The notes beneath the pieces were generated by a model, which searched no databases, was not told the DNA's origin, and worked only from the letters and a program-made list of their open reading frames with translations. DNA of 34,324 nucleotides from Zobellella denitrificans (lineage in GTDB: Bacteria > Pseudomonadota > Gammaproteobacteria > Enterobacterales > Aeromonadaceae), in contig NZ_NMUO01000035.1 in NCBI RefSeq assembly GCF_002237365.1, positions 1-34,324 on the forward strand. Reading direction: 5' to 3'. Position 1 is the stretch's first letter. Each line of letters begins with the position of its first letter. Of this stretch, positions 15,491 to 22,916 are shown piece after piece. The translations under genes were made by a program, and so were the position numbers.

Positions 15491-16957
15491 TCAGACCATA
15501 TCCTCGATCAGCTCCACCAGCGCCTTGATGCCGGGGCGGATCCTGGCGGCGGGGATGGAAGAGTAGCCCAGGCGGAAGTAATTGAGCGGCACCGGCTCGG
15601 CCAGAAAATGGATGTCGCCGGGTTCGATCAGGATGCCCCTGTCCGCCGCCTCCTTGCGCAGGATGCGGCTGTCCAGTCCCTCGGGGCCGCGCACCCAGTA
15701 GCAGGAGCCGCCGAAGCTGGGCTGGCGGCTGGAGGACGGCAGGTATTCATCCAGCGCCGCGCCCATTTCCTGCCAGCGCTCCTCGTAGGCCTTGGCGATG
15801 TTCATGATCAGGGCGTCGTGGTAGCCCCGCTCCAGGAACAGCGCCACCGAACGCTGGTTGTTGGCCGCCGGGTGGCGCAGCATCAGCCGGCGCAGGGCGC
15901 GCGCCTCGCGGATAAGCTCCGCCGGCCCCACCAGGTAGCCCAGGCGCAGTCCCGGCGCCAGGGTCTTGGACAGGCTGCCCACGTAGAGCACCCTGTCGTT
16001 CTTGTCCAGGCTCTTCAGGGCCGGAATGGGGTTGGTCCTGAAGTTGCTCTCGCTCTCATAGTCGTCCTCTATGATCAAAAAGTCCTGCTCGCTGGCCTTG
16101 TCCAGCAGCGCATAGCGCCGCTCCAGCGGCATGGTCACCGTGGTGGGGCACTGGTGGCTGGGGGTGCTGTAGACGAGATCACAGCCATCGAGCCGTTCGT
16201 CGACGATCAGTCCCTGTTCGTCCACCGGCAGCGGGCGCACCTTGGCCGGGTTCATGGTGGCGATATTGCGGATATCCACATAGCCCGGATCCTCGATGCC
16301 GATGGTGCTGTCGCCGTCCAGCAGCAGCCGGGCCAGCATGTACAGCGCCTGCTGGGCGCCCACCGTCACCAGGATCTGGTCCGCCGAGGCCCAGACTCCG
16401 CGCCGGGGCAGCAGCCGGGTACGGATCTGTTCGATCAGCAGGGGATCGTCGTTGTCGAAGCGGTCCGAGGCCCAGTCCCGGATCGCCGGCACGCTCACCG
16501 CGTCCCGGCAGCATTCGCGCCAGTTGTTGCTGGGGAACAGGCTGGGGTCGAACTGGCCGTAGATAAAGGGATAGGGATACTTCTGCCAGTCCTTGGGCTT
16601 GGTGATGTTTTGCTGGCTGCCCGGGCGGATCTTGAGCTTGCGGGCCCAGTCGGGCGCATGGCCGCCCTCGAGCGGGTTTTCCTTGGCCGGCACCTCGGGC
16701 TGGCGCGACAGTATCTCGGGGTTGACGAAATAGCCGCTGCGCTCGCGGGCGATGAGATAACCGTCGTCCAGCAGGTGCTCGTAGGCCAGCACCACCGTAT
16801 TGCGGGCGATGCACAGCTGCTTGGCCAGCTTGCGGCTGGAGGGCAGCGGGCTGTCCTGGGGGATATTGCCGTTGAGGATGGCGGCGGCGATCTGCTCGCG
16901 CAGCTGTTGCTGCAGGCTGGTGCTTTTTTCCGTGGAGAGGTGAAACAGCTGGAACAT
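15491..16957 (-). CDS. tauR: MocR-type (GntR-HTH plus aminotransferase-fold) regulator, probable taurine regulator TauR
   Basis: 488 residues from the ATG at 16957. Residues about 10-80 are a GntR-type winged helix (LQQQLREQIAAAILNG, LPSSRKLAKQLCIARNTV, DDGYLIARERSGYFV). From about 125 there is a fold-type I aminotransferase domain with IIEDDYESE near 296-303 and the PLP-lysine K331 in VGSLSKTLAPGLRLGYL. Proteins of this build sense amines or amino acids through PLP; TauR activates taurine genes in Rhodobacter and relatives. Here it sits between tauXY and xsc, which supports that role. Its likely targets are the 23-bp-spaced direct repeats at 6218, 15370 and 19316. A general MocR regulator for another amine is the alternative. 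Confidence 0.85.
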   Translation of the reverse strand: MFQLFHLSTEKSTSLQQQLREQIAAAILNGNIPQDSPLPSSRKLAKQLCIARNTVVLAYEHLLDDGYLIARERSGYFVNPEILSRQPEVPAKENPLEGGHAPDWARKLKIRPGSQQNITKPKDWQKYPYPFIYGQFDPSLFPSNNWRECCRDAVSVPAIRDWASDRFDNDDPLLIEQIRTRLLPRRGVWASADQILVTVGAQQALYMLARLLLDGDSTIGIEDPGYVDIRNIATMNPAKVRPLPVDEQGLIVDERLDGCDLVYSTPSHQCPTTVTMPLERRYALLDKASEQDFLIIEDDYESESNFRTNPIPALKSLDKNDRVLYVGSLSKTLAPGLRLGYLVGPAELIREARALRRLMLRHPAANNQRSVALFLERGYHDALIMNIAKAYEERWQEMGAALDEYLPSSSRQPSFGGSCYWVRGPEGLDSRILRKEAADRGILIEPGDIHFLAEPVPLNYFRLGYSSIPAARIRPGIKALVELIEDMV

Positions 16958-17364
16958 GGTGACTCAACTTACCTGTCGATGCATGGCCCTGCGGGCCGGA
17001 ACAACCCAGTTTGACCCTTTTTGCTGCCGCTTGTAAACCACAGGGCAACATATTGAAAACAAAATGGAAATGCCGGGGCATCGGCTCCCGGCGTGGTTCA
17101 GGCGAACTAGAGCACCGAACAATTCATAAAACGACCAATTAGCTATTTGTTGTCTGTTGCAACCTAGAGAGAGTCAACAGAGCCACCTCCGCCGGCCCTC
17201 CGCGCCAGGGAGGGCGCGGCGGAGCCCCCATGGATGGGTTTACGGCGTGCCGGAGGAGTAGCACCCTTTGGCCGACGGCCTCTGCCTCGCAAGAATCAAC
17301 AATGCCTTCGACCAAAAGCGTATCAGAGCCGCCTCAGTTTTAAACTATATGATGCTCTATACCA
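16958..17364. other. Intergenic region between tauY and tauR containing repeat R4
   Basis: The 407-base gap contains the tauR promoter side (16958 to about 17160, AT-richer, no clear operator repeat), repeat R4 (17171-17275) and a 90-base stretch before the tauY stop with no evident terminator. I see no supported gene. Confidence 0.5.
17171..17275 (-). repeat. Palindromic repeat copy R4 (compact single-module form), between tauY and tauR
   Basis: Read on the minus strand it begins TCGGCCAAAGGGTGCTACTC. It contains the module A core CTCCGGCACGCC...GGGCCGGCGGAG with inner hairpin CTCCGCCGCGCCCTCCCTGGCGCGGAG. It then passes directly into GGTGGCTCTGTTGACTC, which is the end of module B in copy R2. 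The spacer and most of module B are therefore missing. It may be a deletion product or the ancestral unit. Confidence 0.85.
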
Positions 17365-18789
17365 TTACAGGTGTTCGTCGCGCAGGTGGTACCAGTGGTA
17401 GAGCATGCGCTGGCCCAGGCGGCGGAAGGGCGCGAACAGGTGTCCCGGCAGCGGCGAGTTGTAGATGGGCAGCTCGAACCCCTCGCGGATACCCGCGATG
17501 CGCTGGGCCATGCGCCGGCCGGCATGGGCCGAGAACATGACGCCGTTGCCGCCGTAGCCCAGGGCGTAGAAGATCTGCTCCCTTTCATCCGGCTGGGCGA
17601 TGCGCGGCATCATGTCGTGGCTGACGTCCACCCAGCCCCACCAGGAGTAGTCGATCTTGATGCCCTTGAGTGCCGGAAACTTGCGGTGCATGCCGTCGAT
17701 CAGCACCTGCAGGTGCTTGGGATTGTGGGCATCGGCGCCGGTGATGGAACTGCGGCTGCCGATCTGCAGCCGGTTGTCGGGCAGCTTGCGGTAGTAATAG
17801 CGCAGGGTACGGGTGTCGGTGATCACCTCGTTGGTGATGAAATTGCACTGGGCAATCTCGCTGTCGGTCATCGGCCGGGTCACCAGGGAGTTGGACAGTA
17901 TCGGCATGATCTTGCTGCGCAGGCTCTGGTGCAGCCCCTGGGAGGTATAGCCGCCGGTAGCCACCCCCACCGCCCGGGCCCGCACCACCCCGCCCGGGGT
18001 CTGCAGGTAGTGCACGCCGTTGCGGGTCTCCCAGCCCAGCACCGGGCTGGAGGGATGGATGGTGGCGCCCAGCTCCCGCGCCATGCGGTGATAGCCCTGG
18101 GCCAGCTTGAGCGGATGCACGCCGATGCCGTCCGGCTCGTGCATGGCGCCCACCGCCTCCGCCTCGTTCACGTAGTTGCGGCTGAGGGTGGCCTTGTCCA
18201 GCAGCTCGGTGTGGTAGTTGAACTGCTCCCGCAGCACCTTGGCCTCGGCCTCCAGCTTGCGCATGGCCTTGTCCCGGTGGGCGATGTAGAGGTGGCCGCC
18301 GTCCTGGGGGTTGCAGTCGATGTTGCCGTCCCGGATCAGCCCCCTGAAGGTGTCGAAGCCCTCGCGCACCTCCTCGTGCATGCGCCGGGCGGTGTCCAGG
18401 CCCCAGCGCTGGATCCACTGGGAGCGGCTGAGCCGGCCCGAGGCGTTCTGGGCCTGGCCGCCGTTGCGGCTGGTGCAGCCCCAGCTGACCTGGTTGGCCT
18501 CCAGCACCGTGGCCTTGATGCCGTGCTCCTTCGCCAAGAAGACGGCGCAGGACAGGCCGGTAAATCCGCTGCCGATGATGACCACGTCCACGTCCATGTC
18601 GGCGGTGACCGGGCCGTCGTCTTCCGGCGGGGTGCCGGCGGTGGCCACCCAGTAGGTCGGTGCGTACTGCTGGCCCCGTCCCGGGGTGGCGGCCACCAGG
18701 GGATCGTAGCTGGGATCGTAACGGTCCAGCACGGTTTTGGCCTGGGCCGGCTGGCGGAGTTCCGCCTGGGTGTTGTTGGCAATATCCAT
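17365..18789 (-). CDS. tauY: FAD-dependent oxidoreductase, probable taurine dehydrogenase large subunit
   Basis: 474 residues from the ATG at 18789. It is a DAO-family flavoprotein: the dinucleotide-binding strand DVVIIGSGFTGLSCAVFLA with G73-x-G75-x2-G78, then TVLEANQVSWGCTSRNGGQ, and the late FAD contact YALGYGGNGVMFSAHAGR. No signal peptide or membrane helix is evident. Similar proteins include gamma-glutamylputrescine oxidase (PuuB). Here the gene follows an NTF2/SnoaL-like gene matching the TauX partner and lies next to tauR and xsc, so taurine oxidation to sulfoacetaldehyde plus ammonia is the best assignment. The natural electron acceptor of TauXY is thought to be cytochrome c or the respiratory chain. 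The gap to tauX is 31 bp, so the pair is one transcript. Confidence 0.85.
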   Translation of the reverse strand: MDIANNTQAELRQPAQAKTVLDRYDPSYDPLVAATPGRGQQYAPTYWVATAGTPPEDDGPVTADMDVDVVIIGSGFTGLSCAVFLAKEHGIKATVLEANQVSWGCTSRNGGQAQNASGRLSRSQWIQRWGLDTARRMHEEVREGFDTFRGLIRDGNIDCNPQDGGHLYIAHRDKAMRKLEAEAKVLREQFNYHTELLDKATLSRNYVNEAEAVGAMHEPDGIGVHPLKLAQGYHRMARELGATIHPSSPVLGWETRNGVHYLQTPGGVVRARAVGVATGGYTSQGLHQSLRSKIMPILSNSLVTRPMTDSEIAQCNFITNEVITDTRTLRYYYRKLPDNRLQIGSRSSITGADAHNPKHLQVLIDGMHRKFPALKGIKIDYSWWGWVDVSHDMMPRIAQPDEREQIFYALGYGGNGVMFSAHAGRRMAQRIAGIREGFELPIYNSPLPGHLFAPFRRLGQRMLYHWYHLRDEHL

Positions 18790-18820
18790 ATTCGTGTTCC
18801 CCGAGATCAGGTGGTGGCGG

Positions 18821-19216
18821 TTACTGGGGATCCAGCAGGGGGCGGTCCTTGCGGAACGCTTGCTTCAGGACCAGTTTGCCGTCCTTGAGGGTGAAGACAT
18901 CGACCCCGTCGGCTTCGATGCGGCGGCCGTCCGGACAGGTGGCGCAGAAGGTCCACTGGGACACGGCCCGGTCGCCGGCGGCGAAGTGGCTGGTGCCTTG
19001 CCAGCTGACGTCGGGATAGGTGGTCCAGACCTTGACGAAGGCGGCGGCCACGGCCTCGGCACCGCTGAAGCGGGTCCCGAAGGCCTCGCTGCCGGCGGCG
19101 CCCTCGAACACGCAGTCGTCGGCCATGCAGGCCATGACGCCCTCGATATCGTGGCGGTTAAAGGCGGCGAACAACTGCTCGAGCAGGGCGACGGTTTTCT
19201 GGTTTTCGGCTGACAT
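18821..19216 (-). CDS. tauX: NTF2/SnoaL-like protein, probable taurine dehydrogenase small subunit
   Basis: 131 residues from the ATG at 19216, which has AAGGGAG placed well; an upstream start at 19258 lacks a ribosome site. The sequence is a cone-shaped NTF2-like fold: LLEQLFAAFNRHDIEGVMACMADDCVFEG, then SGAEAVAAAFVKVW, FAAGDRAVSQWTFCATCPDGRRIEADGVDVFTLKDGKLVLKQ split across the last strands. By itself the family says little, but the position immediately before the tauY flavoprotein matches the tauXY arrangement of taurine dehydrogenase. The first gene of the unit, it has a probable TauR operator 100 bp upstream (19316-19348). Confidence 0.8.
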   Translation of the reverse strand: MSAENQKTVALLEQLFAAFNRHDIEGVMACMADDCVFEGAAGSEAFGTRFSGAEAVAAAFVKVWTTYPDVSWQGTSHFAAGDRAVSQWTFCATCPDGRRIEADGVDVFTLKDGKLVLKQAFRKDRPLLDPQ

Positions 19217-19315
19217 CAGATTCTCCCTTGGCCACCGGAGGTGGCGGTGAACGGACACCGGCAGCGGGACTGCCGTTTACATGTTCACAACATTAGGAGC
19301 CGGGCCTCGATACCG

Positions 19316-19348
19316 GTAGCGCCAGTTGGCGGCATCGACTTGGACCAC
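19316..19348 (-). promoter_or_regulatory. Probable TauR operator upstream of tauXY
   Basis: On the minus strand GTGGTCCAAG (19348-19339) and CTGGCGCTAC (19325-19316) are direct repeats separated by 13 bases, 23 bp start to start. The half-site order (TGGTCC first, TGGCGC second) is the reverse of that before xsc, which is still a direct repeat. It lies 100 bp before the tauX start. Confidence 0.6.
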
Positions 19349-19401
19349 AAAATAAGTATTTGGAAATCAGATGGATAGGTGAAAGAAAGAGAGAGGAAAC
19401 G

Positions 19402-19426
19402 GCGTGGGCGGCCAGGCCGCCCCACG
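19402..19426 (-). terminator. Hairpin after the GntR-family gene
   Basis: GCGTGGGCGGCC pairs with GGCCGCCCCACGC with one bulged base and a minimal loop, 13 nt past the regulator's stop. On the minus strand it is followed by CGTTTCCTC, a weak T-tract. It is probably the end of the regulator transcript. Confidence 0.55.
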
Positions 19427-19438
19427 CGTTGGGGAGTA

Positions 19439-20179
19439 TCAGCGGCGGCGGCCACTCTGTTTTTTCACCACACCGGAGAACACCACGTGCAGATCGGTGG
19501 AGGCGGACTCGTTATCCAGGTTCAGCTTGGCCTCGATATGATCCAGGTGCTCCTTCATCATGGTCACGGCCTTGTCCTTGTCGCCCGACTCGATGGCCTT
19601 GAGCAGCTCTTCGTGCTCGTTGAAGGAACAGTGGGCCTTGTGGCCGACCTCGTACTGGGCGATGATCAGCGAGGTCTGGGACACCACGCTGCGCTGGAAA
19701 TTGAGCAGCGGCGTGTTGTTGGCCATATGGGCCAACTCCAGGTGGAACTCGCCGGACAGACGGATGCCGGTGCCCCGATCGCCCCGGGCGAAGGCGTCCT
19801 GCTCTTCCTGCACCATGGCGCGCATGCGGGCCAGGCTCTCGGGCGTGGCGTGCTCGACCGCCAGTTCGGTCACCGCCAGCTCCACCACCCGGCGGGCGGC
19901 GAAGATCTGCCGGGCTTCTTCCACGCTGGGGGCCGCCACCACCGCGCCGCGGTTGGGCCGGATGCTGACCACCTGCTCGTGGGACAGCCGCAGCAGCGCG
20001 CGGCGGATAATGGTCCGGCTGACGCCGAAGATCTCGCCCAGGGCTTCCTCGCTGAGCTTGGTGCCCGGCGCCAGCCGCTGTTCGAGAATGGCGTCGAAGA
20101 TATGTTCGTAAACGATATCGTCCTGAGTGTTTGAGCTCGACTTGACAGGTCTTGGCTCCAGTTGACTGAGTGAACTCAT
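19439..20179 (-). CDS. GntR-family regulator, FadR subfamily with FCD ligand domain (likely purine-catabolism regulator)
   Basis: 246 residues from the ATG at 20179. The winged helix spans about 22-88 (DDIVYEHIFDAILEQRLAPG, SEEALGEIFGVSRTIIRRAL, RPNRGAVVA). The FCD domain follows, with GEFHLELAHMANN near 143-155 and the FNEHEELLKAIESGD helix near 187-201 that carries a metal- or ligand-binding His. Members repress catabolic genes until a small acid binds. It lies downstream of xdhABC-guaD but after a terminator, so it is probably expressed on its own. A GTATAC-centred sequence (20258-20263) upstream could be its own operator. The ligand is unknown; a purine-pathway intermediate is the contextual guess. 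Confidence 0.87.
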   Translation of the reverse strand: MSSLSQLEPRPVKSSSNTQDDIVYEHIFDAILEQRLAPGTKLSEEALGEIFGVSRTIIRRALLRLSHEQVVSIRPNRGAVVAAPSVEEARQIFAARRVVELAVTELAVEHATPESLARMRAMVQEEQDAFARGDRGTGIRLSGEFHLELAHMANNTPLLNFQRSVVSQTSLIIAQYEVGHKAHCSFNEHEELLKAIESGDKDKAVTMMKEHLDHIEAKLNLDNESASTDLHVVFSGVVKKQSGRRR

Positions 20180-20320
20180 GTTTAGGTTTCCAGTTACGGC
20201 CTGTATCTACGGCGGAGTACCGCATTCCTTGCCGGTTAATAAATTGTTATTGCTCTCGTATACAATCTTACTGGGTTTTTGCCGATTCGACAGCCGGAAT
20301 ATCAAAGTCTGTGACTGAAC

Positions 20321-20346
20321 ACAAAAAACGCCCTTGACGGGCGTTT
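20321..20346 (-). terminator. Intrinsic terminator after guaD
   Basis: On the minus strand AAACGCCC-GTCAA-GGGCGTTT is followed by TTTTGTG, starting 32 nt past the guaD stop. It ends the xdhABC-guaD operon before the regulator gene. Confidence 0.85.
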
Positions 20347-20378
20347 ATCGGATATTCTGCAATGCAGGACGTCGCCGG

Positions 20379-21686
20379 CTAGTGATCACGCCGATAACGG
20401 CACTCGCCGTAAATATACGTTTGTGCGATGGCCCTGTCATCTCCGAGCATCATCAGCACGAAGAGTTGCTCGAACAGATTGTGTGCATTGTTCATCCGCG
20501 CCTGCATCAGCGGGGTGGCGTGCAGGTCCAGCACCAGGAAGTCCGCCTCCTTGCCCACCGCCAGGTTGCCCACCTTGTCTTCCAGCCGCAGCGAGCGGGC
20601 GCCGCCCAGGGTGGCGAGATAGAGCGCCTTGAGCGGATGCAGCTTGTGCCGGCGCAGTTGCTGGATCTTGTAAGCCTCGTTGATGGTCTGCAGCATGGAA
20701 AAGCTGGTACCGGCCCCCACGTCGGTGCCCAGGCCGACCCGGATCCCCCGCTGCTCGGCACCGGGCAGGTCGAACAGGCCGGAACCCAGGAAGAGGTTGG
20801 AGGTGGGGCAGAAAGAGATCACCGAATCGGTTTCCCCCATGCGTGCCGCTTCCTCCTGCTCCAGGTGCACCGCATGGGCGAACACGGAGCGATCCCCCAG
20901 CAGGCCGAAGTGATCGTACACGTCCAGGTAGCCTTTCTGCTCCGGGAACAGGGACTTGACCCATTCGATCTCCTGCTGGTTTTCGGACAGGTGGGTCTGC
21001 ATATAGACGTCGTCGTATTCCGCCAGCAGCTTGCCGGCCAGCGCCAGCTGCTCGGCGGTGCTGGTGGGCGCAAAGCGCGGCGTCACCGCATAGAGCTGGC
21101 GGCCTTTTTTATGCCAGCGCTCGATCAGCTCCTTGCTGTCGGCGTAACCGGACTCAGGCGTGTCGAGCAGGTAGTCGGGGGCGTGCCGATCCATCATCAC
21201 CTTGCCGGCGATCATGCGCATGTTACGCGCGTGGGAGGCGGTGAAGAAGGCATCCACCGACGCCTTGTGCACGGTGCCGAACACCATGGCGGTGGTGGTG
21301 CCGTTGCGCAGCAGCTCGTCCAGGAACAGCTCGGCCACCCGGGCGCCGTGGGCCTGGTCGACGAACTTGCGCTCTTCCGGGAAGGTGTAGTTGTTGAGCC
21401 AGTCGAGCAGTTGCTCGCCATAGGAGGCGATCATCTCGGTCTGGGGAAAGTGGATATGGGTGTCGATAAAACCCGAGGTGATCAGCCGGTTTTCAAACCG
21501 GGTGATGTCGAGCCCGGCGGGCTGGCGCGCCAGCACCTCGTCGGCCGGGCCTATATCCCGGACGCGACCGTCGGCCACCACCAGGACGCCGTCCGGGTAG
21601 TAGGCATGGCTGGCCTCCAGGCCGACCTGGGCCGGATCGCCCAGGCTGTGCAAAATAGCGGCACGATACGCCTTTGGCTGCGTCAT
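20379..21686 (-). CDS. guaD: Guanine deaminase
   Basis: 435 residues from the ATG at 21686. It is an amidohydrolase-superfamily TIM barrel: the first zinc motif FIDTHIHFPQTEMIASYG near 73-90, THLSENQQEIEWV near 230, FAHAVHL, and the catalytic Asp in GLGTDVGAGTSFSMLQ near 325. The C-terminal GKEADFLVLDL strand closes the composite domain. It hydrolyses guanine to xanthine and ammonia, feeding the xanthine dehydrogenase encoded upstream. It starts 29 bp after xdhC on the same strand, as in many xdhABC-guaD operons, and is followed by a terminator. Confidence 0.95.
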   Translation of the reverse strand: MTQPKAYRAAILHSLGDPAQVGLEASHAYYPDGVLVVADGRVRDIGPADEVLARQPAGLDITRFENRLITSGFIDTHIHFPQTEMIASYGEQLLDWLNNYTFPEERKFVDQAHGARVAELFLDELLRNGTTTAMVFGTVHKASVDAFFTASHARNMRMIAGKVMMDRHAPDYLLDTPESGYADSKELIERWHKKGRQLYAVTPRFAPTSTAEQLALAGKLLAEYDDVYMQTHLSENQQEIEWVKSLFPEQKGYLDVYDHFGLLGDRSVFAHAVHLEQEEAARMGETDSVISFCPTSNLFLGSGLFDLPGAEQRGIRVGLGTDVGAGTSFSMLQTINEAYKIQQLRRHKLHPLKALYLATLGGARSLRLEDKVGNLAVGKEADFLVLDLHATPLMQARMNNAHNLFEQLFVLMMLGDDRAIAQTYIYGECRYRRDH

Positions 21687-21715
21687 GGTCGTGCGTCTCC
21701 TTCCATCGATAATAC

Positions 21716-22534
21716 TTAAAGCGTGTGGGCGGCGGCGGGGGCCGCCGCTGTCATGGGTACCGGTTCGGCCTGGTAGGCGGCGATCAACTGGCCGGCCACC
21801 GACACCGCGATTTCCGCCGGATGCTTGCCGGCCACTTCGGCCAGGCCGATGGGGCAGATCATCCGGGCCAGGGCCGCGTCATCGAAGCCCCGCTCCCGCA
21901 GCCGGTAGTCGAAGCGCTTGCGTTTGGTGCGCGAGCCGATCACCCCGAAGTAGCGGGCGTCGTTACGCTTGAGAATACGGGCGCACAGCTCCAGATCAAG
22001 CTGGTGGTTGTGGGTCATCACCAGGTAGAAGCTGCCGGCGGGCTGGTCGTCGACCTCGTCCACCGGATCCTCGCTCACCACCCGGGTGACACCGGCGGGC
22101 AGCTCGGCGGGAAACTCCTCGGCCCGCTCGTCTATCCAGGTGATGCGAAACGGCAGGGTCGCCACTATGTGCACCAGTGCCTTGGCCACATGGCCGGCGC
22201 CGAACAATACCAGGTGATGGCGGGGCCGTACCACCGGCTCCAGCATGATGGTGGCCATGCCGCCGCAGCACTGCCCCAGGCTGGCGCCCAGGTTGAAGCG
22301 CTCGACCTTCATCTGCTGCTCGCCCCGGGCCAGCATGTCCCGGGCCAGCTCCAGCGCCTTGTATTCGAGGTGGCCGCCACCTATGGTGGCATGGCAGCCC
22401 TGTTCGGTCACCAGCATCTTGGTGCCGCTGTCCCGCGGGGTGGAGCCCTTGTGCTCCACCACCGTCACCAGCACACAGGGTTCCCCCTTCTGTTCCAGCT
22501 CGGCCAGCGCCTGAATCCAGTTATCCTTGAACAT
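21716..22534 (-). CDS. xdhC: Xanthine dehydrogenase accessory protein XdhC
   Basis: 272 residues from the ATG at 22534. The N-terminal XdhC/CoxI segment is VLVTVVEHKGSTPRDSGTKM, then TIGGGHLEYKALELA. A Rossmann-like C-terminal domain holds LVLFGAGHVAKALVHI and VIGSRTKRKRF. XdhC binds molybdenum cofactor, helps its sulfuration and loads it into XdhB; it is not part of the mature enzyme. It is separated from xdhB by repeat R5 (382-base gap) but retains the usual order. Confidence 0.93.
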   Translation of the reverse strand: MFKDNWIQALAELEQKGEPCVLVTVVEHKGSTPRDSGTKMLVTEQGCHATIGGGHLEYKALELARDMLARGEQQMKVERFNLGASLGQCCGGMATIMLEPVVRPRHHLVLFGAGHVAKALVHIVATLPFRITWIDERAEEFPAELPAGVTRVVSEDPVDEVDDQPAGSFYLVMTHNHQLDLELCARILKRNDARYFGVIGSRTKRKRFDYRLRERGFDDAALARMICPIGLAEVAGKHPAEIAVSVAGQLIAAYQAEPVPMTAAAPAAAHTL

Positions 22535-22592
22535 AGCTTACTCCTCGAAGACGATGGTTCCGCCACCGGCACTTGGCCTGTTGGCATGCAGA

Positions 22593-22860
22593 GAGGCAAC
22601 AGGGCCACCTCCGCCGACACGCTGTGAATACATCCTGTACGCTCGCACATGCCATCCCTGGCATGTGACGGTCGGCGGAGGCGCTCCCTGTTGCCTCTTC
22701 CAAGCCTGAGCGTTGCCTGATGAGGGCGCCAGCAGGCGACGCCGGAGCAGGAAGGAGGCCAAAGGGTGCTGCTTCGCCGACCCTCTGCCCCAGGGATGGC
22801 GCAGCGGAGCCCCTAGGGACGGGTTTATGGCGTGTCGGCGAAGTAGTGCCCTTTGGCCGA
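22593..22860 (-). repeat. Palindromic repeat copy R5 (two modules, simple loop), between xdhB and xdhC
   Basis: Read on the minus strand, module A starts TCGGCCAAAGGGC and has arms CTTCGCCGAC and GTCGGCGAAG, a paired change from the CTCCGCCGAC/GTCGGCGGAG of R1. A spacer of about 50 bases follows, then module B with GAGGCAACAGGG, arms GCCTCCGCCGAC and GTCGGCGGAGGT, and the simple inner hairpin CACATGCCA-GGGA-TGGCATGTG. It fills most of 22535-22916. I see no gene in that gap. Confidence 0.9.
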
Positions 22861-22916
22861 CCTTTAGCGCTGTACCAACAGTCAACACAAGCTCCTGAGC
22901 CAGACTGCCCCTGCCC

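Noticed and set aside
17365-18789. Gamma-glutamylputrescine oxidase (PuuB) as the flavoprotein
   Set aside because: Sequence similarity alone would allow it, but no other putrescine gene is present, and the NTF2-like partner plus taurine context favour TauY.
4006-22860. CRISPR array or IS element as an explanation of the repeats
   Set aside because: The copies are kilobases apart with no spacers, no cas genes and no transposase frame; they are dispersed hairpin elements.
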